A DNA stretch of 64,000 nucleotides from Pirellulaceae bacterium (GCA_018402565.1 JAGYIQ010000006.1:372001-436000), one strand, 5' to 3'; shown: positions 35,382 through 44,880, counted from the first letter of the stretch. Notes: generated by a model from the letters alone, not told the origin. Translations and numbers: made by a program.

Positions 35382-36290
35382 TTAGCCCTCGATGATCCGA
35401 CACCGACGCAGCACGTCACGGGCCGTCATGATGTAGGTCGTGTAAAACGGACCAAACTCCGCGTACAACGCGCTGGCTTCATCAAAACGCATCTGATAGA
35501 CGATGTCCTTGAGGTACTGCGGATTCTTGGCCCACAGCGTCACGCCCCACTCCCAATCCTCCAAGCCCACGCCGACCGTGATCAACTGAGTCACCTTGCC
35601 CATGAACTTGATGCCGCTCCGCGCGTGTTCCGCCATCAATTCATTCCGAGCAGAAAAGGGCAAGGCAAACCAATTGGCGCCCGGATCTCGCCGTTTGTTC
35701 ATCGGATAAAAACACGATACCGGCCAATCCGGAAACGCTGGGCACAGCCGATGTTGGTTCATCGACGGCAAGCGTTGCTCGTAACCACGCACCCGAGCCT
35801 GATACTCGGGGCTGTCCGCCGCCAAACCCTCCCGCTGCAACTTCTCGGCGAACTGCTCAACCGTTGGCACATACTCGGAAATTTCAGACATTGAAACAAA
35901 CGAATACACCGGCTCGAGAAACTCGCCCAATCGACTGGACAAGAGGCCTTGGTTGACCCCCTCGACCCGCAATGGATCTTTGTCCATGATCATCAGACTG
36001 AAGTCGGCCTTATCCCCCGCCACCAAACCGATTTGGGTCCGGAGCGGCCAATCTTGAAAGCGATGATCGGGATGCCCGCCCGCCGAGGCATCGTCGTTGT
36101 TCAACGGTCCAAACAAGGCACCAAACTCGTCGGCCGCCTCGTCCCGCTCGTCGGCGGATAACTCTTGCAACACCGCCCGGTCCCACCGGTAATAAAAGTG
36201 GCTGCAGTGGTAACCCGGATGAGGCTCCAACGAGATCGGAATCTCCTGCCCCGCCGCTCCATACTTAGAATGCTCGCTCTGGCCGCTCAT
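35382..36290 (-). CDS. hemQ: Coproheme decarboxylase (HemQ, chlorite dismutase-like)
   Basis: Last enzyme of the coproporphyrin-dependent heme pathway, converting coproheme to heme b by two peroxide-dependent decarboxylations. The 302-residue protein has the ferredoxin-like duplicated fold. CFYPMNKRR matches the catalytic-Tyr segment of HemQ, and LMAEHARSG carries the proximal His. GVGLEDWEWGVTLWAKNPQYLKDIVYQMRFDEASA and FGPFYTTY are the family's C-terminal signatures. It has a roughly 80-residue N-terminal insertion region (LNNDDASAGGHPDH), longer than Firmicute HemQ. ATG 36290 lies one base after the response regulator stop, so the two are tightly coupled. Confidence 0.9.
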   Translation of the reverse strand: MSGQSEHSKYGAAGQEIPISLEPHPGYHCSHFYYRWDRAVLQELSADERDEAADEFGALFGPLNNDDASAGGHPDHRFQDWPLRTQIGLVAGDKADFSLMIMDKDPLRVEGVNQGLLSSRLGEFLEPVYSFVSMSEISEYVPTVEQFAEKLQREGLAADSPEYQARVRGYEQRLPSMNQHRLCPAFPDWPVSCFYPMNKRRDPGANWFALPFSARNELMAEHARSGIKFMGKVTQLITVGVGLEDWEWGVTLWAKNPQYLKDIVYQMRFDEASALYAEFGPFYTTYIMTARDVLRRCRIIEG

Positions 36291-36291
36291 C

Positions 36292-36711
36292 TTAATTCGA
36301 CTCCCGCTGCAACAGACGCCGCACACAATCCAGCAACCGCTCCATCGGGAATGGCTTCCGCAGGTACTCGTCCACGCCCAATAACTCGGCGTAATCCTGG
36401 TGCCGCTCGCCCTCGTTGGCCGTGATCACGATCACCCGCGGCGGCGCCATCTCATTCTCCCGCAACTTCTCCAACACCAAAAAGCCACTTCGCTTGGGCA
36501 TCATCAGATCCAGAATCGCCAAGTCCGGCCGTTCGGTCTCGGCCACCGCCAAGCCCTGGTTGCCGTCCCGAGCCACCAGCACCTCGTAGCCCTGCGACCG
36601 CAAAGCCAACCGCAGGCTCTGGGCCACCTCCGGGTCGTCGTCCACTACCAATATCCGCGCGGGACGATCCACAGATTCGTCCGCACTGTCAGCCGAGAAT
36701 TTCGAGTCCAT
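36292..36711 (-). CDS. Response regulator receiver protein upstream of hemQ
   Basis: A 139-residue receiver-only protein: VVDDDPEV acidic cluster, phospho-Asp in LAILDLMMPKRSGF, Thr in VITANEG and Lys in YLRKPFPMERLL. There is no output domain. ATG 36711 (MDSKFSADS) is chosen; ATG 36726 would add MGLIL and is an alternative. It ends one base before hemQ. Receiver proteins before heme genes are not a standard arrangement; it could tie heme synthesis to a phosphorelay. Confidence 0.87.
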   Translation of the reverse strand: MDSKFSADSADESVDRPARILVVDDDPEVAQSLRLALRSQGYEVLVARDGNQGLAVAETERPDLAILDLMMPKRSGFLVLEKLRENEMAPPRVIVITANEGERHQDYAELLGVDEYLRKPFPMERLLDCVRRLLQRESN

Positions 36712-37000
36712 CAATATCAAACCCATGCACGGGGAAGGGAGGGCTGCGCCGCACGATCGTGACGCGCGACCCAGGACCAAGCAGCAACCACGAGCTCACC
36801 CGCCAGCCGCACTCAGTCGCTCCCATTCTAACGCATCACGCCCCATCTCAGAAAGCGGCAGTCAGCCACTCGAGCGCAGAAAACTCCAACCGGCATTACG
36901 GTTCACCATGCCATTCACACCAAGGCATTCAGACCACGCCATTCGCACCAAACCATTCGCACCAAGCCAAGCTCAGACGACGAAGCTCAGCCGACGAAGG

Positions 37001-37495
37001 TCAGCGGTTGAGGTCCGACTCTTCAATCACGCGGAACCCCTTCCGCTGCAGCGTATCGGCGGCAATTTCACAATTATCGACCATCAAAGCCACCGCTTGG
37101 TTGCCATTCTGCAAGCCCAACAGCGGATAAGCCTGAACCAAATTGATCTCAGAACTCAACAACGCGGTGCAAACTCGCAACAGCGGTTGCGGATCGTCAG
37201 GCAACTCCACCGCCACCAAATCGCTCTCAATCATCGCCAATCCGGCTCGCTCCAGAATCTCCCGGCCACGCTCCGGATCCGTCAAAACGACCCGCACCAA
37301 GGAACACTCCGTGGAGTCGTGGATGTTGATCGCCACGATCCGCACCCCGCTGCCGTCAAACTTCCGCAACAGCTCCATCAATCGCCCAACACGATTCTCC
37401 AAAAACACCGTGAACTGGCGGATCGTCGGATAGTCCCGGCCCCGCAGCGTCGAAATATCGAAGCCGTCGTCTTCGCCTGATTGATCGTTCATCAT
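37001..37495 (-). CDS. ACT-domain regulatory protein
   Basis: A 164-residue protein with two ACT-like betaalphabeta repeats: TIRQFTVFLENRVGRLMELLRKF with VRIVAINIHDSTECSLVRVVL, and then LLSSEINLVQAYPLL with QAVALMVDNCEIAADTLQRKGF. ACT domains bind small ligands, usually amino acids; the ligand here is unknown. Three adjacent start codons exist (GTG 37498, ATG 37495, ATG 37492). The 289-base gap between it and the response regulator gene (36712-37000) contains only short ccattcgcacca-type repeats. Confidence 0.82.
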   Translation of the reverse strand: MMNDQSGEDDGFDISTLRGRDYPTIRQFTVFLENRVGRLMELLRKFDGSGVRIVAINIHDSTECSLVRVVLTDPERGREILERAGLAMIESDLVAVELPDDPQPLLRVCTALLSSEINLVQAYPLLGLQNGNQAVALMVDNCEIAADTLQRKGFRVIEESDLNR

Positions 37496-37629
37496 CACAA
37501 AACTATCGTAAGGGTCCCTGGGTTACCTTGCCTTCCGCCGCGAAGTCGCTACTGTACTCCAACGGGTCGCCAACGCAGGCGTGACGTTTTGCCACAGCCC
37601 ACGCCAGGCACCAACGCTCAGCCCATGCC

Positions 37630-37755
37630 AGCCTCGGTCACCGACCACCCAGCCTCGGTCACCGACCACCCAGCCTCGGTCACCGACCACTGAGCCTCGG
37701 TCACCGACCACTGAGCCTCGGTCACCGACCACTGAGTCTCGGTCACCGACCACTG
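37630..37755. repeat. 21-bp tandem repeat, six units
   Basis: Six 21-bp units of agcctcggtcaccgaccacc-type sequence, with CCC/CTG variation at the unit ends. It occupies the 450-base region between the divergent ACT-domain and thioesterase genes, where no gene is evident. In one frame it reads as a heptapeptide (ASVTDHP), but there is no supported start or continuation. Confidence 0.88.
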
Positions 37756-37945
37756 GGCGAACTCGGCAAACGTCCAAACCGAGCGGTACTGACGGCCCCG
37801 GCCAGCAGCCCCTGCCCGGCCAGTAGCCCCGGCCCGGCCACGATTGGCCCGCAGCCGAGCGACGGGAGCCCCCTCCCCCAGGTTGCTCTTCGATTGTTCG
37901 CCACCCATAAGTTTAATTCACCCCAGCCACGCAGGTCAAACACAC

Positions 37946-38374
37946 GTGTCCCCGCCGTTGCAGCCCCTACGAAAGTTCCAGATTGAAATTCGCGTGCGGT
38001 ACCAAGAGACGGACGCCCAGGGCCGCGTCCACCATGCGACCTACCCGAACTACTTCGAGTGTGTGCGGGTGGAGATGTTGCGAGCGGCCGGCATCTCCTA
38101 CGCCGATCTGGAGGCTTCCGGAGTCCTGCTGGTCGTCACCGAACTGGGCTGCCAATTCCACGCTGGGGCCGTGTTCGACGACGTTCTGGTGGTAGAAGCC
38201 GAGACGGTCAAGGCCAAGGGCACACGCATCCAACACAACTACACCATCCGACGCGGCGACGAAGTGCTGGTGCGAGGCCACACGGTCGTGGCTTGCATCA
38301 ATCCCCAAGGGCGTCCACAACCGCTCCCCGAGGTCCTGCGGCCCGCCAATTTGGGGCTCGAACATCACGCGTGA
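37946..38374 (+). CDS. Acyl-CoA thioesterase (YbgC / 4-hydroxybenzoyl-CoA thioesterase type)
   Basis: A 142-residue hotdog-fold thioesterase. The family active-site motif is YQETDAQGRVHHATYPNYFECVRVEML, with the catalytic Asp and conserved His-x-x-Tyr. GVLLVVTELGCQFHAGAVFDDVLVVE matches the second strand region. Likely a cytoplasmic enzyme hydrolysing short acyl-CoA. GTG 37946 has AGGT nearby and is preferred over the long upstream frame that runs through low-complexity DNA. Confidence 0.88.
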   Translation: MSPPLQPLRKFQIEIRVRYQETDAQGRVHHATYPNYFECVRVEMLRAAGISYADLEASGVLLVVTELGCQFHAGAVFDDVLVVEAETVKAKGTRIQHNYTIRRGDEVLVRGHTVVACINPQGRPQPLPEVLRPANLGLEHHA

Positions 38375-38390
38375 TCTGGTGACACAGCTC

Positions 38391-38450
38391 CCTCACGGTT
38401 GCCACTCAAGGTTGCCACTCAAGGTTGCCCCTCACGGTTGCCCCTCACGC
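38391..38450. repeat. Short tandem repeat (about 14 bp, four units)
   Basis: Units of the form ctcacggttgccac / ctcaaggttgcccc repeat about four times between the thioesterase and zinc-ribbon genes. The rest of the 250-base gap shows no gene. Confidence 0.7.
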
Positions 38451-38624
38451 GTCGGGCGAGAACCGCGTTCGCTCCGCTTGAAAACTCGCCGAAAACCCAG
38501 ACCTTGCCTTCCTTCTCGGGCAGATTTGGTATAGTGGATAGGCAGCGATGGCGGCGCTGAGGGAATTGTTCCGTCGCCCTCCAGCCCCGCCGAGCGACTG
38601 GCCCACCTCCATGCAAGGACTAGA

Positions 38625-39332
38625 ATGACGACCCTGGAACCCGCGTTACTGGCTTTGCTCCACGGCAAACTACGAGTCTACTACGAACTGACCGAACAAC
38701 TGGGTCGAGCTCCCAAACAGATCGAATTCGCACTGCAACGCGAAGAACAGTACCGCCAGAAACTCGCTGCCACCTCGGCCAACCTCCAAGACTTGAAACT
38801 CAAGTCCAAAGAAAAACAAAACGACCTGGCCGCCCGCGAGGCCCAAGTCAAAAAGATGCAACTGCAACAAGACGGCGCCGCCAACAACCGCGAATACGCC
38901 ATGTTGGGCGACACCATCAAAGCCACCATCGCCGCCAACGAGGTCCTGGGCGACGAGTTGTTGGAACTGTTGGAACGCTGCGATGAAGTCGCTGACAAGG
39001 AGAAACAGGCCACTTCCGTCCTGGAGCAGGCCTGCCAAGAAACCGCGGAAACCAAGACAAAAATCGCCGAAACGACCCGCCGACTCGAACGCGATCTGAC
39101 CGACACCGAGGCCGAATTGGTGGAATTACTGAAAAAAATCCCCGATGATCTCCGCGGCGAACTGATTCGCAAACGCCCGTCCATGCGGGAAAAGACCGTC
39201 GCACCCGTCGACGACGGTGCCTGCAGCAGCTGCTGGCAATTGGTCTCGCCGCAAACCCGCTCCGCCCTCTCGATGAAACACGCAGTTAACTGCCCCGGCT
39301 GCGGCGCACTCCTCTATCTGCCGCCGGCATAA
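38625..39332 (+). CDS. Coiled-coil protein with C-terminal C4 zinc ribbon
   Basis: A 235-residue protein of the zf-RING_7/CT398 type. Residues about 15-180 form long helices rich in Glu, Lys, Leu and Gln (coiled coil). The C-terminus holds two CxxC pairs, CSSCWQLV and CPGCGALLYL, about 25 residues apart, for a structural zinc. Family members are thought to bind nucleic acids or act as export/flagellar chaperone-like factors; no firm role. The ATG at 38625 is clear. Confidence 0.87.
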   Translation: MTTLEPALLALLHGKLRVYYELTEQLGRAPKQIEFALQREEQYRQKLAATSANLQDLKLKSKEKQNDLAAREAQVKKMQLQQDGAANNREYAMLGDTIKATIAANEVLGDELLELLERCDEVADKEKQATSVLEQACQETAETKTKIAETTRRLERDLTDTEAELVELLKKIPDDLRGELIRKRPSMREKTVAPVDDGACSSCWQLVSPQTRSALSMKHAVNCPGCGALLYLPPA

Positions 39333-39453
39333 CCCACTGCGGTCACCCCCAGCCAGCTAGCCGCCGTAAGCGACGTGCGGCGCCCACCACCCGACGGCGG
39401 AGCAGGTCGGATGTGTCCGGTGTGGTTTTGTCAGGTGTCTCCAGCCACCGGGC

Positions 39454-41151
39454 TCAGCCGGCCGGTAACCACAAGATCATCTCTGTCCCCACCCCGACAA
39501 CCGATTGGATGTCGATGTCGCCGCCGTGCTCTTGCATGATCTTTTTACTGACCGGCAATCCCAGCCCCGTTCCACGCCCCCCTTTGGAACTCTCGAACAG
39601 CGAAAACACTTTATCCAAATCTTCCGGCTCGATTCCCGGCCCGTTGTCGCGTACAAAAATCTCCCAGCGAATCGAGGGGGTCTCTTGGCGTTTGAAACCG
39701 ACCACGACACGGCCTTGTTCAGCCTCCCGCGCGGCATCGATCGCGTTGCTGACGATATTCAAGATCGCGCGATGCAAGGACTCGTAGTCGGCCATCAGCC
39801 CGGGGGTTTCACCCAGCGGACTCCACTCCAACGTCACATCGCTCTGTTTGGCTTTGGGCTCCACCAGTGTCGTCACATCGGTCAGCAACCGGTTCAAGTC
39901 GATCGGCTCGATCTTGGGCTCGCGGTCCTTGCTGAAGGACAGCATGTCCATCACCAAGTTGTAAATGCGATCCTGATTTCGCTGCAACAATTCCCAGCCC
40001 TCGCGGATGGTGGCAAACTCTTGCTGCTTGATCCCCTGCTCCAGAATATAGCCGCCGCCCTGGAAGCCTTGCAGGATATTTTTGATATGGTGAGACATGA
40101 CGGCAATCGTTTCACCGATCGCCGCCAATCGTTCGGACTTGACCAAACCCGAGTAAAACGACGTATCTTCGATGGCGATGCCCGATTGATTGCCGATCGC
40201 GATCATCAGCTTCAAGTGATCTTGGCTGAAGCGCCGCCCAAATAACTCCTCGGGCGATCGGATTGACGTCACGTCGTCTGGCACTTTGGTGCTAGTGTCC
40301 ACGTAAATCGCGCCCACGATCCCGTAGCGACCACGCATCGGCACGCAGATGGCTTCGCGGATCCCCAACTGCATCACACTTTCCGGATCGTCCCAACGCT
40401 CATCTTCCGCCGCGTTGCTGGTCAACACCCCTTCCTCGGTGCTCAATACGTACTCCAGGATCGTGCGGGAGATCACGATCTCGCGATCCTCCGGCGTGGA
40501 GAACCGGTAGCGAGCGACCTTGGCCACGGGTTGGTCGCTGTCCGGATCCAGCAAAAAGATGCAGCCGCGATCCGCCTGCACCCACTGCAAAATCAACTCC
40601 ATGATCCGGACCAACAATTGGTCGATGTCCAAAGTATGACTGACCGCCAAAGCCGTTTGGTACATGACATTCAAGTGCCCGTCCTGCCCCGTCTCCAGCG
40701 CCCCGCCGACTCCGGTCGCAGCGGGCACCGAGGCCGACCGCCAGATCTGACTGACCGCCTCATCCGCTGCCGACGTCCGCACGGCCTTGGAACTGGTCAA
40801 TGTCACTTCCGGACTGGTCGCCCGTTCCGCCCGGGGAACCTTGTCAGTGTACAACAACAAAGTGCGACCCAATTGCAGGTGATCCCCGTGCAGCAACACG
40901 CGTTCGTCCACTCGCGTCTGATTGATGACCGACCCGTTGGCACTCCCCAAATCGCAAAACACGAACTGCTCGCCACGTTGAATGACCTGCGCGTGACGTC
41001 GCGACACCTCCGAATCTCGCAAACGGATTTCGTTATCCCGATCACGTCCGATCCGCACCAAGGGCTGGTTGAGATAAAACCGTTGACCCTGGTCCCGACC
41101 ACGCAACACAAACAAAGATGACAAGCGACTTCCTCTCTGCAGCACACCCAT
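39454..41151 (-). CDS. FHA-GAF sensor histidine kinase
   Basis: A 565-residue cytoplasmic kinase. An N-terminal FHA domain (about 12-97) has GRDRDNEIRL, SRRHA and SANGS phosphothreonine-binding motifs. A GAF domain (about 165-330) has DIDQLLVRIMELILQWVQADRGCIFLLD. The HisKA box is VMSHHIKNILQG, and the HATPase motifs are N (IVSNAIDAARE), DNGPGIE, and GRGTGLGLP. ATG 41151 (MGVLQRGSRL) is preferred over the longer frame to 41286. FHA domains read Thr phosphorylation, so it may link Ser/Thr kinase signals to a two-component pathway. No cognate regulator is adjacent. Confidence 0.92.
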   Translation of the reverse strand: MGVLQRGSRLSSLFVLRGRDQGQRFYLNQPLVRIGRDRDNEIRLRDSEVSRRHAQVIQRGEQFVFCDLGSANGSVINQTRVDERVLLHGDHLQLGRTLLLYTDKVPRAERATSPEVTLTSSKAVRTSAADEAVSQIWRSASVPAATGVGGALETGQDGHLNVMYQTALAVSHTLDIDQLLVRIMELILQWVQADRGCIFLLDPDSDQPVAKVARYRFSTPEDREIVISRTILEYVLSTEEGVLTSNAAEDERWDDPESVMQLGIREAICVPMRGRYGIVGAIYVDTSTKVPDDVTSIRSPEELFGRRFSQDHLKLMIAIGNQSGIAIEDTSFYSGLVKSERLAAIGETIAVMSHHIKNILQGFQGGGYILEQGIKQQEFATIREGWELLQRNQDRIYNLVMDMLSFSKDREPKIEPIDLNRLLTDVTTLVEPKAKQSDVTLEWSPLGETPGLMADYESLHRAILNIVSNAIDAAREAEQGRVVVGFKRQETPSIRWEIFVRDNGPGIEPEDLDKVFSLFESSKGGRGTGLGLPVSKKIMQEHGGDIDIQSVVGVGTEMILWLPAG

Positions 41152-41351
41152 TACTCGACCGCCGCTGCGATCTCGCCCAGATCCAACCCAGGCGGCATTA
41201 TGATTCACCCCATCCCGACTCACAAGACACAGCCCCCTGGCCCGACAACCGTCGCTCGAAGTGTCGACCGTGATTGGCGAGGCCAATCGGGGCTGTTATC
41301 GTAGTTCCGGCGGGCTTATCAATCCGCACAACCCGTGAGACGGAGCGGCAG

Positions 41352-42935
41352 ATGAACGGCGAATTCCACACAATCGACTTGCTGGTTCTCGGTGCGTATC
41401 TGCTGGGTATGGCGGCGATCGGCATCTGTTTTTTTCGTCGCGGGCAAACGTCGGCGCAACAATTCACAACCGGCGGCGGCCTCTTATCCGGTTGGCTATG
41501 TGGCCTGTCGATCTTTGCCACCTTCCTCAGCAGCATCACCTTCCTGGCCCTGCCCGGCCGAGCCTTCGACCAGGACTGGAACCCGTTTGTCTTCTCGCTG
41601 ACCTTGCCCCTCGCCGCCTGGATTGCCGTCCGTTGGTTCCTGCCCTACTACCGCCACTCTCAGGCCATCTCCGCCTACGCTCTACTGGAAAGTCGCTTCG
41701 GGGCCTGGGCGCGGTGGCTGGCCAGTGCCTTCTTTCTCGCCTTCCAACTGGCCCGCATGGCGTTTGTGATGTACCTAATGGCCCTGCCCCTCTCGCTGCT
41801 GTTCGGCTGGGATATCCGCCTGCTGATCGCCATCACCGGAGTGGTCGTCATCGTGTACTCCACGCTCGGTGGCATTGTTGCCGTCATCTGGGCCGATGCC
41901 ACACAAGCCGTCGTCCTCACCGCCGGCGCGTTACTGGCCCTGGCCTTGATCGTTTATCAATTGCCCGGCGGCATCAGCGACGTCTGGCAAGTCGCCGCCA
42001 CGCATACCCCCCACAAGTTTTCACTCGGCAGCTGGTCGCCCACCCAGTGGACCGGTTCCGCCGTCTGGTTGGTCTTGCTCTACGGCCTGTTCGACAACCT
42101 CCGCAACTTCGGGATCGATCAAAACTACATCCAACGCTACATCGCCACCCAACCACGCGACGCGGCCTGGAGCGTCTGGCTGGGAGCCCTCCTGTATATC
42201 CCCGTCAGTGCCCTGTTTCTCCTCATCGGTACCGCCCTGTTCGCCTTCTACCAACAGCATCCCGAAGATCGCCGCGAAGTCGAGGCGCTGGTGCGACAAC
42301 AGCAAGCGAACGCCCCTGCCGAGCCGGTTTCACCGGCGACCGCTCCCACCGCGGCCGCATCTCCCGCGGCCGTGGACGCCATGGCGGCCAAGCAGCCCAT
42401 CAAGTTGGGCGACCGAGTCTTCCCGCACTTCATCGCCAATTACTTGCCGCCCGGCGTGAAAGGCTTGCTGATCGCGGCCATCTTTGCCGCCGCCATGAGC
42501 ACCGTCTCCACCTCGCTGAACTCGTCGGCCACCATTTGCCTCAGCGACTTTTACTTGCGACTCTGGCGCCCCACCGCCACCGACCTCCAACAGTTACGGG
42601 TCCTCCGCGGCTGCACGATCGCATTGGGAGTAGCGGCCACCATGGGAGCTTGGCAATTGGTCGCCCTGCGTGAATCAGCCCTGGAGAATTGGTGGACGAT
42701 TTCCAGCATCCTCGGAGCTGGCATCCTCGGCCTATTCCTCCTCGGACAACTCACTTCCAAGGCCGCCTCGCGCCACGCCGCGACCGCCTTGATCGCCGGT
42801 CTGCTGGCAGTCGCTTGGCTCATCTTCGGTCAAGATTTCCTCGATAAGAAGTTGGCGATTGTCGTCGGTAGCGTCACCGTGGTCGTCGTCGGCTCGCTCG
42901 CCGCCACGGTCTGGCCGGCGGTCCCGCGCGACTAG
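41352..42935 (+). CDS. Sodium:solute symporter (SSS family)
   Basis: A 527-residue protein with about 13 hydrophobic helices and SSS signatures such as CGLSIFATFLSSITFLALPGRAF and IFAAAMSTVSTSLNSSATI. It lacks features tying it to one substrate; SSS members carry sugars, amino acids, carboxylates or vitamins. A roughly 60-residue hydrophilic Ala/Pro-rich insert lies near the middle (ANAPAEPVSPATAPTAAASP). ATG 41352 (MNGEFHTID) has GGAG nearby and precedes the first helix. It is divergent from the FHA-GAF kinase (200-base gap). Confidence 0.9.
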   Translation: MNGEFHTIDLLVLGAYLLGMAAIGICFFRRGQTSAQQFTTGGGLLSGWLCGLSIFATFLSSITFLALPGRAFDQDWNPFVFSLTLPLAAWIAVRWFLPYYRHSQAISAYALLESRFGAWARWLASAFFLAFQLARMAFVMYLMALPLSLLFGWDIRLLIAITGVVVIVYSTLGGIVAVIWADATQAVVLTAGALLALALIVYQLPGGISDVWQVAATHTPHKFSLGSWSPTQWTGSAVWLVLLYGLFDNLRNFGIDQNYIQRYIATQPRDAAWSVWLGALLYIPVSALFLLIGTALFAFYQQHPEDRREVEALVRQQQANAPAEPVSPATAPTAAASPAAVDAMAAKQPIKLGDRVFPHFIANYLPPGVKGLLIAAIFAAAMSTVSTSLNSSATICLSDFYLRLWRPTATDLQQLRVLRGCTIALGVAATMGAWQLVALRESALENWWTISSILGAGILGLFLLGQLTSKAASRHAATALIAGLLAVAWLIFGQDFLDKKLAIVVGSVTVVVVGSLAATVWPAVPRD

Positions 42936-43000
42936 ACATGCATGGAAACGGCAACTAACATGGTCTCTATCCGCCGAGCCCCAGTTTTTCGGTGTAGATG

Positions 43001-43066
43001 GTAACTGTTCACGCCCCGCAGTCATGCACCTGCCCCTAGGATCACCTCGCTAACGCGGACGGTTAC
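43001..43066 (+). mobile_element. Shortened (66-bp) relative of the 163-bp element
   Basis: Starts GTAACTGTTCACGCC and ends GGACGGTTAC with the left interior start (ccgcagtcatgca) recognisable; the middle is deleted. Flanks share GTAGAT (42994-42999 and 43068-43073), a likely eroded target duplication. It lies in the 175-base gap upstream of the HlyD-like gene and could influence its promoter. Confidence 0.6.
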
Positions 43067-43110
43067 CGTAGATATTGCCCCATTCAAACTTGCTTTAGGT
43101 TGCCACTGCC

Positions 43111-44880
43111 ATGTCGACAACGACCCCTGATCGACCTCAGCCCCGCCCGTGCTTGCAATCCATCCCCTGCCGACGCTGGCGTTTGCATCCAGGAAAATGC
43201 AGCAGCTTTCTCAGCATCCTCAGCCTCCATTTCGTTCTGCTCGCATTGGCCGTGGCCCAGGACCCCAAACCCGCGCCGCCCGTTTCGATCAACGGCGTCT
43301 TTGAATCGCCCAAGGCCGCAGAGCTCAAAGTCAAGGGCGAGCAGATCAAGTCCTGGGTGATCGAGAAGATCGTCCCACATGGCACGACCGTGGAAGCCCA
43401 ACAGAATGTGGTTTGGTTCAAGACCGATGCCATCGACAAACAAATCCGAGACACCGAAATCGAACTAAAACTGGCCGCCTTGGCAGACCAAGAGGCCAAC
43501 TTCAAGTACGAACAATTTCTGCAAACTCAAAAACTGGACCGAGCCGCCGTGGATCGCGCCCGACAAAAGGCCCGAGACGACTACGATCATTACCTGAAAG
43601 TCGACCGCGATTACCAACTCAAGTCCGCCAACTTCAATTTGAAGTTTTCTGAATACGCGTTGGAGAACGTTCAAGAGGAACTCAATCAACTGGAGAAAAT
43701 GTACCGGCAAGATGAACTGACAGAAGAATCAGAGGAGATTGTCCTCAAGCGCGCTCAACGCGACGTGGAAAGCGCTCAATTCCGACTCGAAGGGGCCCTC
43801 AACCAACACGCGCGCAACATCAAGGAGACTCTGCCCCGCAACGAGGTGGAACAAGCGGAACGCTTCAAGCGAGCTGAAATGGCCTACGAAGCCGCCATGC
43901 TGGATCTGGAGTTGGCACGCAAACGCCGCGACCTGGAACAGAAGAAACAACAACTCAAGTTCAAGGAACAACAAGAGAACTTGGACAAACTACGATCCGA
44001 ACGCAAGAACATGGTCCTTCGCGCGCCAGTCGCCGGAGTTGTGCTGCACGGCGCGCTGAATCGCGGTGCTCAGCCCGAACGCCAAAGTCCACTCGAGCCC
44101 GGCAAAACCCTGACCGCCGACCAAGTCGCCGCGACAGTGGTTCCTAACAAGCCATTGCACATCCGTTTGTCAGTCAATGAAGCCGAACTGCGACACGTGC
44201 AACCGGGCACCAAAGTCAATATCGTTCCGAACATCCTGCCCCGCGATACCTTGACCGGCACGGTTCACTCGATCTCCCCAGTCCCCTATTCGGGCACCAA
44301 GTTCGATTGCGTGGTCAAATTCCGCCCCGGCAAACTGGCGGGTAAGCTGATCCCAACCACCGGTTGCCGCGTCGAATTCCCGAACTCGGATCCTCCCTCG
44401 GACGCTCCGCTCACCGCCGAACCGCAAAAACGCCCGGCGGATGATAAAACGACCGCTGAATCGGCTGCGGACAAACCAGCCGCGGAACAAGCCGAACAGG
44501 CCAATGCCAACGAGGAGCAAGCCCAAGCCGAAGCCGCAGCGACCGATCAAAGCGGCGAAGCACAACCACCGCAACGCGACGATCCGATCAGCGGCCGCTG
44601 GGTTGGCACGGTCACCGCGTTTTCCCAGCAAGTCGCGACCTTCGAAATGACGCTGACCTTGGGCGACGACGACTCCATTAGCGGTTCGATGAACTCCGAA
44701 GGCGAGACCATTCCGGTACAGTCCGGTAAGTATCGACGCAGCGAGAGCACGGTTGTCATCAAGCTCGACACGCCTCTCGGCACGTTGGAACCAGAATTCA
44801 AACTGGCCGATGGCGTCGTGACGGCGACCCTGACCGTGGAACAAGGCGTCACCATCGAATTGCGCGCCGAGAAGCAGTAA
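43111..44880 (+). CDS. HlyD-family periplasmic adaptor-like protein with C-terminal extension
   Basis: A 589-residue exported protein. Signal/anchor is around residues 33-49 (FLSILSLHFVLLALAVAQ). The membrane-fusion-protein layout is: N-terminal half-barrel (VKGEQIKSWVIEKIVPHGTTVEAQQNVVWF, biotinyl-lipoyl-like), a long coiled-coil hairpin (about 105-310), then VLRAPVAGVVLHGALNRG and a beta-barrel (LHIRLSVNEAELRHVQPGTKVNI). An Ala/Glu/Gln linker follows, then a beta-rich C-terminal domain (RWVGTVTAFSQQVATFEMTLTLGDD) not typical of HlyD. No transporter partner is beside it; the neighbouring genes encode a cyclase-fold protein and a GT39-like protein. Confidence 0.82.
   Translation: MSTTTPDRPQPRPCLQSIPCRRWRLHPGKCSSFLSILSLHFVLLALAVAQDPKPAPPVSINGVFESPKAAELKVKGEQIKSWVIEKIVPHGTTVEAQQNVVWFKTDAIDKQIRDTEIELKLAALADQEANFKYEQFLQTQKLDRAAVDRARQKARDDYDHYLKVDRDYQLKSANFNLKFSEYALENVQEELNQLEKMYRQDELTEESEEIVLKRAQRDVESAQFRLEGALNQHARNIKETLPRNEVEQAERFKRAEMAYEAAMLDLELARKRRDLEQKKQQLKFKEQQENLDKLRSERKNMVLRAPVAGVVLHGALNRGAQPERQSPLEPGKTLTADQVAATVVPNKPLHIRLSVNEAELRHVQPGTKVNIVPNILPRDTLTGTVHSISPVPYSGTKFDCVVKFRPGKLAGKLIPTTGCRVEFPNSDPPSDAPLTAEPQKRPADDKTTAESAADKPAAEQAEQANANEEQAQAEAAATDQSGEAQPPQRDDPISGRWVGTVTAFSQQVATFEMTLTLGDDDSISGSMNSEGETIPVQSGKYRRSESTVVIKLDTPLGTLEPEFKLADGVVTATLTVEQGVTIELRAEKQ

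Noticed and set aside
34232..35395. A 387-codon plus-strand frame over the ADH and SDR genes
   Set aside because: Antisense to two genes with clear catalytic motifs.
37630..37755. CRISPR-like or coding repeat
   Set aside because: Uniform 21-bp tandem units without spacers and without a supported start codon.
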